The translations under genes and the position numbers were made by a program. A model generated the notes under the pieces. The model was not told the DNA's origin and did not search any database. It was given only the letters and a program-made list of their open reading frames with translations. Positions 56,115 through 64,000 of a DNA stretch of 64,000 nt are shown here, in pieces; the stretch's first letter is position 1, and every line of letters starts with the position of its first letter. This DNA is from Multifurca ochricompacta (taxonomy: Eukaryota; Basidiomycota; Agaricomycetes; Russulales; Russulaceae): the NCBI GenBank assembly GCA_022496185.1, contig WTXG01000093.1, positions 78,008 through 142,007 on the forward strand, read 5' to 3'.

Positions 56115-57009
56115 TTGATTCCGCTTTTTTTTGTTTTTTATCCACTGCATTGTTTGTAGACAAAGTTCATGCACTCGGCGAATTGTAAGAATCAAAAGGG
56201 CGACGGAAGGATTTTTCCATATGGCCTCGTGTGTGCGGCCGCCGCGGGTATTTTCTCCTGCCCGCTTCTGAATTTCGACTATGTCCTGCGATTACGCCCG
56301 AGAGTGGCTACGTACCGAATGAATTTCCGTTCGATCAAGTTACGAGACGCATAAGCATTTACCATCCCCCCCCAGGCTCTCATAAACGAACTTTCTTTCT
56401 TTACGACTTTCGTTGTAAATACGGCCTACGTGTGGACGCGTTGCCCCCGTTTTGCACCGTGCACCTATGCAGAGAGGTACTCCATCCCAAACTACTCGGC
56501 GGGCGAACGCCAGTTCTTCAAAGACTGGGAAAAATCCTCATATGCATAGGTGCCTTATTAAAATTTTTTGCTGAGGCCATCATCACCCTTCGCTTCGGTT
56601 GTCTCCAAGACTTACGTTTACTCTCCCACAGGCGTCAGTTTACCCCTTACAATCAAGATCAAGTGGTATCCGTATCAATGGGCTAGGCGCAATGCATCTC
56701 ATCTCAGACGACGGATATATCAATGTCTCCACGTGTGTAAATCCTTAGGTCCTAATAAAACGTGAAGGAGGGACACCTACCAGTGATAGTGATTGAGTCC
56801 GATTATTATTGGTGCAAGGTTCTGCTCGTCCGCTGCTTAGACCTCAAGCCTAAATGAGCGCCAAAAGAGAATCACTCCTCTGAGAACCCACGTGGATCTT
56901 GAAATTCTGTTATCTCTATGTGAAGAAGCCAACCCCGCACCGCATGGTTGCACAAGGAAATCGGATCCTCGGCCAAAGAAAATCACACCCTCTGATACCT
57001 CCGGCACCC
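56115..57009 (+). other. Unassigned stretch with decayed coding fragments
   Basis: A plus-strand segment at about 56249-56320 reads IFSCPLLNFDYVLRLRPRV. This recalls the HPLL..YDYYWRxEPxV block of GT15 (KRE2/MNT1) mannosyltransferases, with key residues altered. Another segment near 56466-56547 reads YAERYSIPNYSAGERQFFKD. Neither can be joined into a gene. The stretch leads into the transposon zone, so a broken host gene is plausible. The family link is weak. Confidence 0.25.
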
Positions 57010-57845
57010 TCCTACCCCCACTAGTGGGACCCTGCCAGCTTGAAATGTATTATTTTTCTTTCTTAACGAGTGGTAAGGGATTCGCGTTCAACATCATCAC
57101 TTGTCCCTAGTGATGTGCCTGGCCCGGCTCAAAGCCGGAAGCCGGGCCAAGCCGGGCCTGTTTGGGCCGGGCCAAGCCAGGCCGTTGTGACGGCCCAGCA
57201 AGGGCTTTGGCCTGGCTCAGAGAAACTAAAAGCCAAAGCCGCTGGCTCAGGCCGCGGCTTTCAACAGCACATACAAATGCATTAGCAATCATCAAAATCA
57301 GTAGAAATCTTATCACAAAGTGGTTGATTTGGGTCACGGCATTTCAAACTTTTTCTTCGATATAGCTTTGCAATACGTAACACACCAAGTCAGATTTGGA
57401 TTAGCTGAACTATAACTACTAGTTATATGTCATAAAATTTTCTCTGTCAAAAGCCGCGGCTTGGGCCAAGCCGTCTGTGGCGGCTTTGGCTCAGCCCAGA
57501 CTTCAGGAAAGCCGGAGCCGCCTCAGGCCGAGCCAAAGCCGTGGCTTTTGGGCCAAGCCGGGCCGGAACATCACTACTTGTCCCACTCGGTGGCCGAGGC
57601 CGAGCCATAAGCGTATCAGCTAGTATGGAATGCCACGCGCAACATCTCATGTTCACGGGTCCCACTTCTGCCACCTACAAACTTATTCTTTCGTCGGTTC
57701 TCCTTCCTGAACACCTCAACCGTTTGCATTTGCAAAGGATGCTAATGACTCGTGTGGACTCTGAGACCTCAAAACCTTCTCAAAATTAGGGGTCGATTTC
57801 GGATTCTCTAACTTGCACAGGTCGCGGGGAAGCTCGCTCTATTCT
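57010..57845 (+). mobile_element. Dispersed repeat, copy 2 (interrupted by a MITE)
   Basis: This matches the reverse complement of 2343-2702 with about 85-90% identity by eye. Shared blocks are CACTAGTGGGACCCTGCCAG, GGTAAGGGATTCGCGTTCAA and TCGGATTCTCTAACTTGCAC. The 469-bp element at 57108-57576 is inserted in it. It also carries 26 nt (near 57630-57655) that copy 1 lacks. The two copies keep an alignable frame ending SETSKPSQN and a stop. Edges are approximate. Confidence 0.7.
57108..57576. mobile_element. hAT-type MITE, 469 bp, with 8-bp target duplication
   Basis: Ends are TAGTGATGTGCCTGGCCCGG and, inverted, TAGTGATGTTCCGGCCCGGC. The flanks are exact 8-bp copies of CTTGTCCC (57100-57107 and 57577-57584). 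Copy 1 of the host repeat has this octamer once, so it shows the empty site. An 8-bp duplication and TAGTGATG ends are typical of hAT transposons. The inside has many GGCCAAGCC / GCCGGGCC / GCCGCGGC subterminal motifs and an AT-rich centre, and no transposase. Confidence 0.9.
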
Positions 57846-57900
57846 AGGGCTGCGCACCGTACCCATACCTCACGGTATGGATGGGTCCGTAGTACAGTTG
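57846..57900 (+). mobile_element. Possible orphan hAT-like end
   Basis: TAGGGCTGCGCACCGTACCC resembles a hAT terminal repeat. It is followed by a small hairpin CCATACC-TCAC-GGTATGG. The inverse end is not found downstream, so this is a fragment or a chance match. Confidence 0.35.
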
Positions 57901-58395
57901 CCGTACCCATGCTGTACCAAGCTCAAGTCAATGTCGAGACGGATGGTGGATGGGTACAGAAAACGCCGTCCAAACCATCAAAAAAATGGCCATCGACGGC
58001 ATTAGACGGCATGGACAGCATTGACTGAATGAGCTTTAATCTTATCATTAAGCCACCAAAACTCCCCCACTATAGTAGTATCTTTACCTATTTAGATAGT
58101 GGATAAGTGTTAGCTAAATATGGTAAAGATAAGAGATAAGATAAACCAACTAATACTCCAGTTTATGTGGTCAAAACTGAAGTGAATGCATACAAAGTAG
58201 CAACATTTTATACTGTTCAGAGGAGCATGATAATGAGTAAAATAAATATAGTTATTTAAATGTGACAAGACAGAAGGAATGTGTTGTGCATGCAATGTCT
58301 CTGAATCATTATCTGACACTTTAGATTATCTTATCATAATCATAAGATCAGGAGCCCCAACAATCCTGTCACTACCAGCCCATCTCAACAGCAGG
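57901..58395. other. AT-rich spacer in the transposon zone
   Basis: No gene seen. Stretches such as GATAAGATTAAAG and TTAGATTATCTTATC recur in both orientations between 58030 and 58350, so it may be the body of a degraded element. Confidence 0.4.
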
Positions 58396-58979
58396 TGTTA
58401 CAACCAGTGCTGAGCCTCCCTACCTTTTTCATCCTCCCTAACAAGGATCCGTCCTTACCACCTACCTTGCACTTCTTGATCATGTCCCCATCTTGGGATC
58501 CATCATGTGCCCTGCTCCCTTCCCCATGATTGTCTTTGTCTCTGTTTATATTACTTTACTTCTGTTTGACCTTTATCTCTTTATCTCCTTATCTTTATGA
58601 CTGGACACTTACTTAATACCCTATCAGAAGCCAGGCTTTACACCCTCCACTTCTGTATATTTGGGCCCACTTGACTCCACTTTCTTATCTTATAGATGCC
58701 CACTAGATTACGTATATAAGTCCACTGTAGCTACCCTGTAGACCTCAGACTCGACTTATTGAATACATCAGTGCTTGTCTTCTGGACTTCCCCTTGAATC
58801 CTTGAACTCGATCATCTCAGTGCTTCTGGCACTCCTCCATTCAACATTGTCTTAGAGTACAGCCTCTTTGACTTTGACTCATCATACTTTAACTCCAAGG
58901 AGCCTTATTGGTTTCTTACCTGAACCCCTGATCATGCTGTCACACAAGTTGTGTGGAACATCCCGCACCGGACGTAACA
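58396..58979 (+). mobile_element. LTR-like block (Ty3/gypsy type, probable)
   Basis: It starts TGTTACAACC and ends CGGACGTAACA, giving 6-bp inverted ends TGTTAC/GTAACA around 584 bp. A TATA box (TATATAAG, 58713-58720) lies in the middle, as in U3-R-U5. A Ty3-type gag follows 350 bp downstream. No second copy lies in the window, so it could be a solo LTR. Edges are inferred from end motifs only. Confidence 0.45.
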
Positions 58980-59196
58980 TCAAGTCGAGTCTCTCATCGT
59001 GGCTTCCAGCCACAGTCAGACACTCTTCAAAGAAGAACTCATTGAACACAGAGACGAGAATAATCTTTCACAGCAAGTACTTGGCTCTGCCACCTGGAAG
59101 GATTTTGAGTCCAAGTTTGTGTTGACACAGTCAGGTGTCGCACGATGCAACTCTGCATGACCTCATATAGGAGGTTGTGTACCACTATGAACCTGA

Positions 59197-59272
59197 GGCC
59201 GTGTAGCTCAGTGGTTTAGAGCACCGGACCCGGCTTGTCCAGAGGTCTTGGGTTCAATCCCCAACGTGGCCA
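59197..59272 (+). tRNA. tRNA-like gene with irregular anticodon arm
   Basis: Acceptor stem GGCCGTG/CGTGGCC pairs over 7 bp. The D arm GCTC..GAGC and T arm TTGGG-TTCAATC-CCCAA are perfect. A-box-like (TAGCTCAGTGG) and B-box-like (GGTTCAATCCC) promoters are present, and TTTT follows at 59277-59280. The anticodon arm is odd: CCGGAC pairs with GTCCAG with one mismatch, leaving loop CCGGCTT without U33, so no anticodon is assigned. It may be a tRNA pseudogene or the head of a SINE. Confidence 0.65.
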
Positions 59273-59327
59273 TTTCTTTTCTAGTGTGTGAGCCAGGGTC
59301 CTGTTTAAGGTCCCTTGATCGGGGTGC

Positions 59328-60350
59328 GTGTTTAGCCAACAGTTTGGATACTACGTCTATTACAACGGAAGATACCAACCGGTAGAATACGACAATGAGA
59401 AAAGAGTTTGGTATCGTATCCGATACTTGGATAGCCGACACTCTTGGGTCACTACAGGACCTGCCCCACCTGAATTTGGATTAGGACTGTGGAGAGAGAA
59501 TCCCCTGGCCATTGTCACGGACTCTGAACCAGAAGAGTATGTAGAAGAACCTAGTGAAGAAGCACTGGTATTAGCATTGTCTACAACCCCAGTTGCACCA
59601 GCAGTTGTCATGTCCAGAGCCCCTGCTTTGACAACTCCCCAGATCTCCATACAGTCCACCGACACCGTTACCCCATTTTACCAGAATATGTCCACCATTG
59701 CCACCCAACTCCCAGATCCGGTTCCCCTACCCCCAGCCATCCTGCCTCCAAACATTCCCCCACCATCAGGACGTTTGTCAGGCGTACTGCCTCAAACGTT
59801 CACAGGGGACTGGTCACAAAGCAAGAAGTTCATGCTGGAGTTTACAACCTTCAAGAACTTCAACCATGACGTCCCCCAGATCATCAACCCTTTCCAGCAT
59901 GCCAACCTCTTCCTATCCCTAATTCAAGGGGAAGCAGTGGACAACTGGACAATGGAGCAGCTGGAGTGGCTGAATGAACAAGTTGAGAGTGGTTGTCGTA
60001 CCACTAGTGAAGGCCTTTGGGAAACCATCGCCCAGAGGTTCAAAGACGCGTTTACAGATGGACAGGCCAAGCAGAAGGCTGCCAGAGAGTTAAAAGCCCT
60101 GTGGATGGAGAAAGGAGAACTGGACTCCTATGTAGCAAAGTTCAGGAGTTTGGCCAACAGAGCAGGCTATGACACAGACGAAGAGGCGATGTTGGATCTC
60201 TTCTCTCAAGGATTACCCAACCCACTGGTGAAGAACATCATCCAGTTCCACCACCCCAATGACTGGGACATGTGGGTTGATGCTGCTCGATGGCAGCAAC
60301 AAGATTACCTAGATTTCCAAATGCGCTTTGGGGTCAATACAAAGTGTTGA
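59328..60350 (+). CDS. Retrotransposon Gag, Ty3/gypsy type, 3' truncated element
   Basis: An open frame of 340 codons (listed start at a non-ATG codon; the first ATG is later). The N-terminus has YYVYYNGRYQPVEYD, followed by a Pro-rich linker. The capsid-like part, about residues 145-310, reads LPQTFTGDWSQSKKFMLEF, NLFLSLIQGEAVDNW, LWETIAQRFKDAF, ARELKALWMEKGELDSYVAKF and LFSQGLPNPLVKNII. This is the usual pattern of Ty3-type Gag, which packages the element's RNA. There is no zinc knuckle, protease or reverse transcriptase after it: the frame ends exactly where a copia LTR begins, and the stop codon is the TGA in the LTR's first bases (TGTTGA). The element is therefore broken and cannot move by itself. 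Confidence 0.85.
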   Translation: MFSQQFGYYVYYNGRYQPVEYDNEKRVWYRIRYLDSRHSWVTTGPAPPEFGLGLWRENPLAIVTDSEPEEYVEEPSEEALVLALSTTPVAPAVVMSRAPALTTPQISIQSTDTVTPFYQNMSTIATQLPDPVPLPPAILPPNIPPPSGRLSGVLPQTFTGDWSQSKKFMLEFTTFKNFNHDVPQIINPFQHANLFLSLIQGEAVDNWTMEQLEWLNEQVESGCRTTSEGLWETIAQRFKDAFTDGQAKQKAARELKALWMEKGELDSYVAKFRSLANRAGYDTDEEAMLDLFSQGLPNPLVKNIIQFHHPNDWDMWVDAARWQQQDYLDFQMRFGVNTKC

Positions 60351-60716
60351 ACCAGAGTACTGGTACAGTGATACCGGGATAGTGGTCTGACATTATTGTG
60401 ATCGTGTTTAGATAACATTAATTAATGAGATCAAAACACATTTCACATTAATTAGATAACTGAGTATAAATATCTCAGATCGATCATGTGATTTGATCAC
60501 ATTCATTAACGAGCGAGATAACACGTTCGTTTTACTTTAGATTAGTAGCTGATAATAGTACATCTAAAAATGTATATAAAGTCACTAAAAACTGCTATAG
60601 ATGAAGCAGTCATTATCGCATTATTGCAAGCAGCTAAGTCTCTGAATTAACAAGGTGAGATAGATAGTAGTACAGTAGTATCTAGAATATAAGCCTGTGC
60701 CATGCCTGTTCCTTCA
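60345..60716 (+). mobile_element. Ty1/copia LTR A, 372 bp
   Basis: It begins TGTTGAACCAGAG, has a TATA box (TATATAAA, 60573-60580) and ends CCTTCA right before the primer site at 60717. It interrupts the Ty3-type gag. The 3' end is well fixed by the primer site; the 5' end is inferred from the TGTTGA shared with LTR B and from the end of the gag frame. Confidence 0.65.
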
Positions 60717-60728
60717 GGTTATGGGCCC
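60717..60728 (+). promoter_or_regulatory. Primer-binding site A, half-tRNA-iMet type
   Basis: GGTTATGGGCCC follows LTR A directly. Its complement, GGGCCCATAACC, matches the initiator tRNA-Met anticodon arm (GGGCTCATAACC) at 11 of 12 positions. Copia of Drosophila starts reverse transcription from this internal tRNA region. The same 12 nt follow LTR B. Confidence 0.8.
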
Positions 60729-60737
60729 TGGTGGGCA

Positions 60738-60896
60738 TCTTGCGCCTTTAATGGCTGCAACAAATATCCTCTGCGCCTTCAATGGCTGCGATGTTTTTCT
60801 GCGCCTATGCAGCTGCAAAATAGATGCTACCAGTGAACACAATGTTCATGCGCCTTTAAGGCTGCATAAGGCTACTTAACTCACCATTTGCGCCTT
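60738..60896 (+). repeat. Five hairpin-type repeats in the copia leader
   Basis: The motif TGCGCCTTTAATGGCTGCA occurs five times with small changes (starting near 60739, 60770, 60800, 60849 and 60888). Most copies can pair TGC-GCC with GGC-(T)GCA around a 5-6 nt loop. They lie between the primer site and gag, where packaging or dimer signals are often found. Confidence 0.75.
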
Positions 60897-61039
60897 TATG
60901 GCCACATTAATGAATGCTAAGAGCCTGGGCCTTTGTTTTGGGTTTTGAGTACCAATTGTCACATTCAATGCTGACCATGGCTTCTTTTACAGAAACCAGT
61001 TACTCAAACCTTCTTCAAAAACCCTTCAAATCTTAACCA

Positions 61040-61774
61040 ATGTCGTCCCAACTCACCACAGTTGTTCCTGTCTTTGATGGCTCCAACTACTACATGTGGG
61101 CCAACATCATGAAGGCCTACCTCATGGCTAATGGCCTTTGGGAGATCACTGATGGCTCTGATCTTCGCCCTCTTCCCAAGGATCCTGCCAAACCCACTGA
61201 GGATGAAACCTCCCTTCAGAAAGAATGGGATCGCGTAGACAATAGGGCAATTGGCACTATGGTCCTGAGGTTATCTGCTTCTATTCAGCATGAACACACC
61301 TCTACCGACTCCGCTAACAAAATATGGCTGGGTCTCAAGAATAAGTATGGCTCTGTAGGGCCTGGTGCGATCTTTAGGGACTTCAAGGAAGCCCTAAATT
61401 TTCACCTGGACTCTTCCAAGCACCCCTTGCCCCAGATTAACCATCTTGAGGTTGCCTTTGAGCGCCTTGAGGCCAACAGTGTCACCATCCCTGCTGTCTT
61501 GCAGGGTATGCTCCTACTCCATACGCTCCCTCCCAAATGGGAGGCCCTCATCCCCACCATTCTTGTCAGAAGATCTCCTTCCAACATTAATCTTGCCGTA
61601 GTCCGTGATGCTGTACTTGCTCAGTGTTACGCTCAGAGGGGTGTACGCGATCGAGTGCGGGTGGCTAGGTCACAGAGACAAGGTTGGGACGATCTTGGGT
61701 CGATGCGGAAGACAATAAGTCCAACGCAGGGTCTACCAGAGTCACAGGCTCAGTGTACAAGTCACAGAGGATGA
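61040..61774 (+). CDS. Ty1/copia Gag polyprotein N-terminus (UBN2 / Retrotran_gag_2 type)
   Basis: Starts MSSQLTTVVPVFDGSNYYMW, the DUF4219-like opening of copia Gag. It continues with ANIMKAYLMANGLWEITDG, ANKIWLGLKNKYG, FHLDSSKHPLPQINHLEVAF and LLHTLPPKWEALIPTIL, the UBN2-type capsid region. The frame ends at 61774 without a zinc knuckle. A different frame at 61684-61875 contains VHKATDCHRSS, which looks like the remains of the CCHC knuckle, so a frameshift near 61690 is likely. No protease, integrase or reverse transcriptase follows. The element is dead. Confidence 0.88.
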   Translation: MSSQLTTVVPVFDGSNYYMWANIMKAYLMANGLWEITDGSDLRPLPKDPAKPTEDETSLQKEWDRVDNRAIGTMVLRLSASIQHEHTSTDSANKIWLGLKNKYGSVGPGAIFRDFKEALNFHLDSSKHPLPQINHLEVAFERLEANSVTIPAVLQGMLLLHTLPPKWEALIPTILVRRSPSNINLAVVRDAVLAQCYAQRGVRDRVRVARSQRQGWDDLGSMRKTISPTQGLPESQAQCTSHRG

Positions 61775-61875
61775 GTACCAAAGGGACGAGTTTGGGTGGT
61801 GAGACGCAAGGAAGGAAGTTAAAGGTCCACAAGGCTACTGATTGTCACAGAAGCTCAAGATGGGGAACCATCTGA

Positions 61876-62249
61876 GCGAGACTAGCTAGGGTATATATAC
61901 ATGCTGGTACTAGCTTAGTCATCCGTTCTTATCATGCTTATCTAGACACTTGTGGTTCTGGACGTGTGACTATGGAACCTTCCATCAGAACCAGTGCCAC
62001 TGTCTTCCCACGTCAACTAAGGTTCAGGGTCCTTCTGTACACGAGGCATCAAACCTTACTGTCACGTGATCTGCTTCTGTACCTCATGCCGTATCTGTCT
62101 TCTGGATTTTGGCGTGGGACATCATGACTAAGCCGGCGATGTCCTTGCGGACCCCGCGTGGCTACTGTCACTGCTTGTGTGTCCCCCACGTCTTGCCGTC
62201 TGTTGGGTACGCTGGGTAGGTCGTAACACTCAGTGGGAGCAAGATCGAT
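61876..62249. other. Unassigned part of the transposon zone
   Basis: No gene or clear element ends. TATATATA at 61892-61899 and mixed sequence are seen. It separates the capsid part of a copia gag from a gag C-terminal fragment, so it may be another inserted fragment. Confidence 0.4.
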
Positions 62250-62494
62250 CCAGGGGTAAAAACCCTCATGCTGCTAATAAGCTCTTGGCAATCAAGCGGA
62301 AGCGGGGTGATCCTTGTTTTAATCAGCAAAAACACTTCAGAGGCAAACAGCTGGATCAAGCGGAGAAACAGTTGGATCAGAAGTTTCAACATGGGTGCCG
62401 TGCTGGGAAGAAGAACCAGGAGAATCAGCAGTCCAAGGGACAACAGCACTCTCACATTGCCAATCAGGCGTACTTCTCCCGTCCTCATTGTTGA
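62250..62494 (+). pseudogene. Copia Gag C-terminal fragment
   Basis: An open frame reads NPHAANKLLAIKRKRGDP, QQKHFRGKQLDQAEKQLDQK and KKNQENQQSKGQQHSHIANQ. This polar, Gln/Lys-rich composition is typical of the segment after the Gag zinc knuckle. The frame ends in the first bases of LTR B (TGTTGA). It may belong with the gag at 61040. Confidence 0.5.
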
Positions 62495-63001
62495 CACAGG
62501 ACGTGTCTGGAGATGCTTCAGGCATCTGAGGATCGCTTTAGCTGTAGATAAGATTAGATTAGGTTCCGGAGTTTCGGACTTTTTACGATATCTTTATTAC
62601 ATTTCTTTCTCACCTTACTCAGCTGATTAGTGATGAACTTAGTAATGCGCAGTAAGCATGTGATATCTCTTTGGCCAATGGCCTTTATCCCTCTCTGTTT
62701 ATTGTCCGGCACTTGTGGACTTATTCCCAGTGCGCACAGACCATTTCCCCTGGCCCCCATGGGTATATAAGGGTGTCTGTTTCGTCTCTTTCACTTCAGA
62801 GTTCTTCTAACCTCTGAAGTGTAAGTTCCCTTTACTCTACTCTCTCACTACCTATAGACTAACCTATTATATTAGACTTGTCTTTGTTTAGGTGTGTAGA
62901 TAGTAATATAGAGTTCTTCTAACCTCTGAAGTACTTGTCTTTGTTTAGCCTAAACCGCTACTAACCACAGTCAGTATAACCAGCAGCATGATTGTTTGAC
63001 A
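62489..63001 (+). mobile_element. Ty1/copia LTR B, 513 bp
   Basis: It begins TGTTGACACAGG, has a TATA box (TATATAA, 62764-62770) and ends GTTTGACA directly before the primer site at 63002. A perfect 10-bp hairpin (62792-62821) follows the TATA box by 22 bp. A 23-bp part of it is repeated at 62910-62932. The sequence is clearly different from LTR A, so this is another family. Confidence 0.75.
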
Positions 63002-63013
63002 GGTTATGGGCCC
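63002..63013 (+). promoter_or_regulatory. Primer-binding site B, half-tRNA-iMet type
   Basis: GGTTATGGGCCC directly follows LTR B, identical to site A at 60717-60728. Confidence 0.8.
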
Positions 63014-63937
63014 TGCCGCTCATACTGACTGTTTATATTCCCTTTGTTCATAAACAGCCCAACTCGCTTTTTGCACCTCAAGCTCACAAAAGCTTCAAAG
63101 TCTTTCCCACCAGCTTCTTCCTGTGAGCTTTCTATTTACTGTCTGTGCACCTTAACACCCCACAGGATGACGCAGTTTACTGCTCATCCTGAACTGTTTG
63201 GCTAGCCCTTCGGGGTTCTTGCAAAGGTGATGAGGGACCCTAAGCGGGTGAAACACCTTGAGCTCCTTGAGTGCGCACTAGGTATTAGTAATTTCATAGT
63301 TGTAGCTGGGTTTTCGTCCCATAGATAGTCTTAGTAGGCCTATAGCCAGAAGCTTGTGGCTTTAAGTCCAGTCAATGCTTGGCTCTATCTGTAAGCCGGG
63401 TTTAGCGACCCGCATGTGGAGTTTAGGGTCTAGAACAAGGCATGGGTAGTCACTCCCATGACGCTTGGGCTCGATACAAGTAGGCTGCACTACTATAGTC
63501 TATACATAGTAGATATAGTCTTCATCTCTGGGCATAAGTATCCGTTGCCTTTGTAGGGTAACCACGCCCTACCAGAGACAGACTAGTCATCTACTCAGTC
63601 ATGGCCCCAATCATCTAGGGCTTAATCATGGACTCCACCACCAGCATTAGAGGAAGGGCTATACACCCTTTGTCTCTAATGGAACTTGCGGTTGGCTCCT
63701 CCATGACATGACTCCCAGTCTTGTTTACACTAGACACTCTGGCTAGTCTACCAGAGCTTATGTCTAGTTACAGGATTGTGCTAGACAGCTTTACTATACC
63801 TAGAAAGTCGCACAACAAAGGCGGGACCTTCTTAGGTTCTGAAGCATAGCGCCACAGTATGGGTGGCACTCTTAAGCGAGACCTGGGCACTGGTTCTAAC
63901 TGCTCCTTGGAACCAGGAACTTTCATAACATCTCACA
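63014..63937 (+). other. Long untranslated leader of copia element B
   Basis: About 920 bp between primer site and gag start, with stops in all frames. It contains several short CTAGTC/GACTAG and CCCTTCGGGG-type hairpins and no recognisable gene. Confidence 0.55.
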
Positions 63938-64000
63938 ATGCCGTCCTCTATCGTCTTCCCTCCCTCCTCCAAGATGGAGCGTCTTGATGGCTCCAACTGG
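63938..64000 (+). CDS. Copia element B Gag, 5' end (cut by the window edge)
   Basis: Starts at ATG 63938 and reads MPSSIVFPPSSKMERLDGSN. The LDGSNW motif corresponds to FDGSNYYMW at the start of the Gag at 61040. The frame is open to the last base. Whether the full element is intact cannot be seen. Confidence 0.75.
   Translation, partial: MPSSIVFPPSSKMERLDGSNW

Noticed and set aside
57070..57674. Open frames across the hAT-type MITE
   Set aside because: They follow the GGCC-rich subterminal repeats of a non-coding element and differ between the two host-repeat copies.
59208..59441. Minus-strand frame covering the tRNA-like gene
   Set aside because: The cloverleaf arms, box A/B motifs and T-run explain the sequence better than a protein.

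Overview
The window looks like nuclear DNA of a basidiomycete fungus, most likely Agaricomycotina. Genes are split by many short introns of about 50-100 nt with GTRNGY donors, and coding exons read cleanly across them. Several families have typical fungal forms: Tof1/Swi1, GPI11, an S10 carboxypeptidase, a bZIP factor and a CBM5/12-like protein. No bacterial-type operons are present. The exon models below were joined by hand from splice signals and reading phase, without transcript data.

Layout. 0-3.3 kb: a probable mitochondrial RnpA-like protein gene, a truncated NADP-isocitrate dehydrogenase 5' fragment that ends at a repeat, and ribosomal protein eL34 (minus strand). 4.3-6.7 kb: a small CBM5/12-like gene and GPI11/PIG-F (minus). 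9.1-11.7 kb: a 15-exon serine carboxypeptidase with a complete Ser/Asp/His triad. 16.5-22.3 kb: four close plus-strand genes (an unknown 168-aa protein, a ZZZ3-like SANT protein, a PBDC1-family protein, an F-box-like protein). 25.9-30.9 kb: Tof1/Swi1 (Timeless). 34.8-36.2 kb: a bZIP factor standing between gene-poor stretches of 3.9 and 10.7 kb full of homopolymers and microsatellites. 46.9-48.3 kb: a PHO13-type HAD phosphatase. 51.7-53.2 kb: TAF6 (minus). 54.7-56.1 kb: a secreted protein with seven 15-residue N-glycosylation repeats.

57-64 kb is a transposon zone: a second, inverted copy of the repeat that cuts the dehydrogenase fragment; a 469-bp hAT-type MITE nested in it with an 8-bp target duplication; an LTR-like block, a tRNA-like gene and a Ty3-type gag; and parts of two Ty1/copia elements. 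Both copia LTRs are followed by the same 12-nt primer site, which matches the internal (anticodon-arm) tRNA-iMet primer site of copia.

The genes are mostly unrelated housekeeping functions (ribosome, transcription initiation, replication fork protection, GPI anchors, metabolite repair) and do not form a cluster. No new defence-like or biosynthetic system was found. The most informative observations are the dated transposon nesting, the copia leader hairpins and primer sites, the tRNA-like unit beside the gag, the glyco-repeat secreted protein and the RnpA-like protein.
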